A DNA stretch of 64,000 nt from JAUWKC01 sp035527845 (GTDB taxonomy: Bacteria; Planctomycetota; Phycisphaerae; Sedimentisphaerales; Anaerobacaceae), in NCBI GenBank assembly GCA_035527845.1, contig DATKZT010000073.1, forward strand, positions 28,123-92,122. The letters run 5' to 3'. The position numbers were made by a program, and so were the translations under genes. Under the pieces are notes generated by a model. That model did no database searches. It was given only the letters and a program-made list of their open reading frames with translations, and was not told where the DNA came from. This document shows positions 61,803 through 64,000 of this stretch, one piece after another; position 1 is the stretch's first letter, and each line of letters opens with the position of its first letter.

Positions 61803-61965
61803 AAATCGCCATGCCATCCTCGCCTTGGAAGGAACAAAGGAGCAGAGGCACATAGGAGAACAAGAGTATAAGTACACAAGGCATAAGGCACATGACAAAA
61901 TTCGACATTCTCCATCCTTCATTCACAATCTTCCTTACATTCCTTCGATTCCACTCAGGGCAAAC

Positions 61966-61998
61966 ATACTACATACGACATACGATATACAAAATATG
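61966..61998. repeat. Degenerate 7-bp tandem repeat upstream of rpmI
   Basis: Read on the minus strand: TATATCG, TATGTCG, TATGTAG, TATGT in 7-base register; the reverse complement of the pheS-rplT repeat family (TCGTATG). It runs into an AT-rich tract (TATGTTATATGTATATTG). Confidence 0.5.
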
Positions 61999-62309
61999 TA
62001 TGTTATATGTATATTGTATCATATTGCATATTATATACCAAGCATATTCCAGAAAAATCTCCGATACTCGCCGTTCTTCTATCTATCTCAAAAGGCCACG
62101 GACGCTGTCCCTTCAACTATATTCACGAGCTTGCCCTGAACGAGGTTGAATGGGACAGGCTCCTCCACTCGGCTCCGCCTCGGCCGGGATGACGAAGTGT
62201 TTAGTAGAGCGAATCAGAAAATGAACCGTACCCGAATGGCACTGACATAAGGATAAGTGCTTTCAACAAAATGAGTTATATTGTTTCATAACTGTCATAT
62301 TGATGAAGC

Positions 62310-62720
62310 CTACTTTAGACTTAGAAAGTGCTGTCGAGCTTTTGCCGCAATCTGAGGATCAGTCATTTTGTCAACTGTTTCAACGCCAACTATACGTCCA
62401 CCGAGCCCATCTCGCTCGAGATGTTTTTTGAGTTCACCTTTTGCCTCACCAGGACCAAATATCAGAATAGATTCCGCATCACGAATACACGAAATTATCT
62501 CATTGTAGTAAGTGTTGAGATGTCCCGTAAACGCTCGTTGCTGGCGGTCATCCGATGGAACTGCCTGTGATTCAAATGGACCACCCGAATGTGAATCGGC
62601 AGCACGTCGTATCTGTTTTTCAGCATTCGATCTTACCAGTTTCATTTCTTCCTCTTCGCCGGCGAGAAACACGATGACAGCCTTCCTATGATCAATCCAC
62701 AAGCCCACTTTTCTTTTCAT
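62310..62720 (-). CDS. Small eRF1-domain-3/baeRF-like protein
   Basis: 136 residues from ATG 62720, preceded by GGGAAG; the frame extends to 62804 without a ribosome site. KVGLWIDHRKAVIVFLAGEE opens the protein and ESILIFGPGEAKGELKKHLE, then VGVETVDKMTDPQIAAKARQ, is the pattern of the bacterial release-factor-like/host-attachment-protein family. Function unproven; relatives are often stress-induced or linked to ribosome rescue. Confidence 0.75.
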   Translation of the reverse strand: MKRKVGLWIDHRKAVIVFLAGEEEEMKLVRSNAEKQIRRAADSHSGGPFESQAVPSDDRQQRAFTGHLNTYYNEIISCIRDAESILIFGPGEAKGELKKHLERDGLGGRIVGVETVDKMTDPQIAAKARQHFLSLK

Positions 62721-62754
62721 ATATCTTCCCTTTTTCAATAAAATCCCACGAAAA

Positions 62755-64000
62755 TCAATTGTGCCTGTTGCCCGAGTAACTCTTGAAGTTTGCGTATGCC
62801 TCACCGTTTAGCCTGATATTTCTCCTGTATGAGAGATTGCCCACCAGGCTGATCAGCGGCTGGCGGCGATACCATAAGTTGCCCAAGGCCCTGCGCAGAA
62901 TGCGCGGCATGGAATAGAAGTCCCGGTCGCACGAGATCATTTCTTCGATGATGCCGTCCAGAGACAAATGCTTATACCGAGCTACCGGGAAAGTTAGTGT
63001 GTAGTATTTCCAGTCTTCCGGGAACGTATCGAGAGCGATGCGGTCCTCGGATTTCATCTTGTCCCACAGGCGCGTGCCGGGCAAGGGAGTCAAAAACAGC
63101 ACGTTGAGATTGTCCATACCGTACTGACGGGCCACCTCGGCGATATGTTTGCCGACACCCCGTTCGTCTATGTCCAGACCGATGATAAACGAACCCACTA
63201 CCAGAATGTTGTGCCTTTGTATGCGCCGTACGGAGTCGCGGAAGTCCCGGCCTTTGAGAAGGTTGAATTTCTTGCCGACCTCCCGAAGCCCTTCCGGCGA
63301 GGGAGACTCAAAGCCGATGAAGACGCCTCTGCATCCGGCCTTTGCGGCTAAAATCAGAAGTTCTTCGTCATCGGCGAAGTTAATGGTGGCCTGGGAAACC
63401 CATTCCTTTCGCAGGTTTGCTTGTGCCATAGCACGGAACATGTCCTTGGCACGAGCGATGTGTTCAGGGTGCGTGCCGATAAGGTTGTCGTCCACCACCA
63501 GAACACGTTTCTCACGAATCGACTGGAATTCGCGCACGACATCCGGAATGGGACGTTGCCGGTAGCGGGCTCCGTTAAACGCCGTCACACTGCAAAAGCT
63601 ACAGTTCAATGGACAGCCGCGTGTGGTCTGAATGGCTCCGAAGGCATATCCGGAAGCCAGCAAATCATGACGGGCCAAGGGCACATCTTTCATTTCGGCA
63701 AGCCCTCCGTCATACACGCGCTTCAGACAACCATGCCGGACGTCCTCCAGGAGCTGCGGCCAGATACCCTCGGCTTCCCTCGTGACGACCGAGTCCGCGC
63801 GCTCCAGGACCTCGTCCAGGCACATGGTTGCGTGAATGCCGCCCATGACCACGGGCACTCCGAGGCGGCGGAAGTGAGCGGCCACTTCATAGGCGCGGTT
63901 CGCCTGCGAGGTGAAAGCGGTAATGCCCACCAGGTCCGGCCGAGGTATGGCCGCGTAGTCCGGTACGCCGAGGTTCTCGTCCACAATCGAGATTTCCCAC
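62755..64000 (-). CDS. B12-binding-domain radical SAM protein, N-terminus outside window
   Basis: At least 414 residues, cut by the right edge (the frame continues upstream of GTG 63984 with WEISIVDENLG). VMGGIHATMCLDEVLERADS is the end of the cobalamin-binding domain; TTRGCPLNCSFCSVTAFNGA has the CxxxCxxC radical-SAM cluster; FIGFESPSPEGLREVGKKFN and SFIIGLDIDERGV follow, as in the MiaB/BchE/HpnP-type superfamily. Substrate cannot be determined. Its stop lies 34 bases from the start of the baeRF-like gene. Confidence 0.88.
   Translation of the reverse strand, partial: WEISIVDENLGVPDYAAIPRPDLVGITAFTSQANRAYEVAAHFRRLGVPVVMGGIHATMCLDEVLERADSVVTREAEGIWPQLLEDVRHGCLKRVYDGGLAEMKDVPLARHDLLASGYAFGAIQTTRGCPLNCSFCSVTAFNGARYRQRPIPDVVREFQSIREKRVLVVDDNLIGTHPEHIARAKDMFRAMAQANLRKEWVSQATINFADDEELLILAAKAGCRGVFIGFESPSPEGLREVGKKFNLLKGRDFRDSVRRIQRHNILVVGSFIIGLDIDERGVGKHIAEVARQYGMDNLNVLFLTPLPGTRLWDKMKSEDRIALDTFPEDWKYYTLTFPVARYKHLSLDGIIEEMISCDRDFYSMPRILRRALGNLWYRRQPLISLVGNLSYRRNIRLNGEAYANFKSYSGNRHN

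Larger units (their letters stand above)
61563..62309. other. Long repeat-rich intergenic region
   Basis: About 750 bases without a convincing gene. It holds the 10-bp repeat (61679), TATA-rich degenerate 7-bp repeats around 61966-62040 and a hairpin-like stretch CTCGGCTCCGCCTCGGCCGGGATGAC-type sequence near 62166-62191. Short open frames here are composed of repeat-derived peptides. Confidence 0.5.

Noticed and set aside
1..64000. CRISPR array, tRNA, rRNA, integrase or complete insertion sequence
   Set aside because: No regular direct-repeat array, no tRNA-like cloverleaf and no transposase or integrase frame was seen by reading; a covariance-model scan would be needed to exclude small RNAs.

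Overview
The window looks like a chromosomal contig from an anaerobic planctomycete, most likely class Phycisphaerae (Sedimentisphaerales-like). The evidence is three giant secreted LamG/dockerin-type proteins ending in INFKDFAKLxESWG-like motifs, planctomycete-style secreted beta-helix, GH28, sulfatase and MGH1-like enzymes, an SSS sugar symporter, and a Gram-negative lipid A/LPS gene set (lpxD, lpxI, Kdo-kinase-like, GT9). This assignment rests on recognised protein style, not on a phylogenetic marker search.

Layout. 1-1.1 kb: tail of a drug-efflux locus (outer-membrane lipoprotein and TetR repressor, minus strand). 1.4-17.7 kb: secreted beta-helix protein and three paralogous LamG/FN3-like/dockerin proteins, each with its own promoter; the first two share a ~375 bp leader. 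17.8-24.5 kb: pectin-type carbohydrate use (a GH43-like/GH28/GH43-like fusion divergent from an SSS symporter and a GHMP sugar kinase). 24.5-33.2 kb: a plus-strand gene string with pyrK and pyrD separated by a sulfatase and an AT-richer aminotransferase, then an MGH1-like glycosidase, a small unknown protein, a YggU-type protein and a MATE transporter. 33.4-44.5 kb: large exported proteins of unknown role (transglutaminase-like/TPR, a duplicated-domain protein, a carboxypeptidase-regulatory/HEAT protein, an FG-GAP propeller). 44.5-50.3 kb: mnmA, GT9, lpxD, lpxI and a double Kdo/WaaP-like kinase. 50.3-51.8 kb: methyltransferase remnants with frameshifts. 51.8-59.6 kb: surface-glycan genes (two GT4, UDP-xylose synthase, GT2, dTDP-rhamnose genes rmlA-C-D-B). 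59.7-61.4 kb: pheS, rplT, rpmI. 61.4-62.3 kb: repeat-rich non-coding DNA. 62.3-64 kb: an eRF1-like small protein and a B12-binding radical SAM enzyme cut by the right edge.

How the parts fit: the LPS-core genes feed the envelope, the rml/UXS/GT genes supply rhamnose and xylose for a surface polysaccharide, and the GH28/SSS/kinase cluster would release, import and phosphorylate an acidic or neutral sugar from pectin-like polymers.

The most unusual non-coding signals are: (a) a dispersed repeat with imperfect terminal inverted repeats whose three copies all end 26-27 bp before the -35 box of a gene for an exported protein; (b) a conserved leader in front of two LamG paralogs that is preserved although the first coding domains are unrelated; and (c) degenerate 7-bp tandem repeats in three spacers around rpmI-rplT-pheS.
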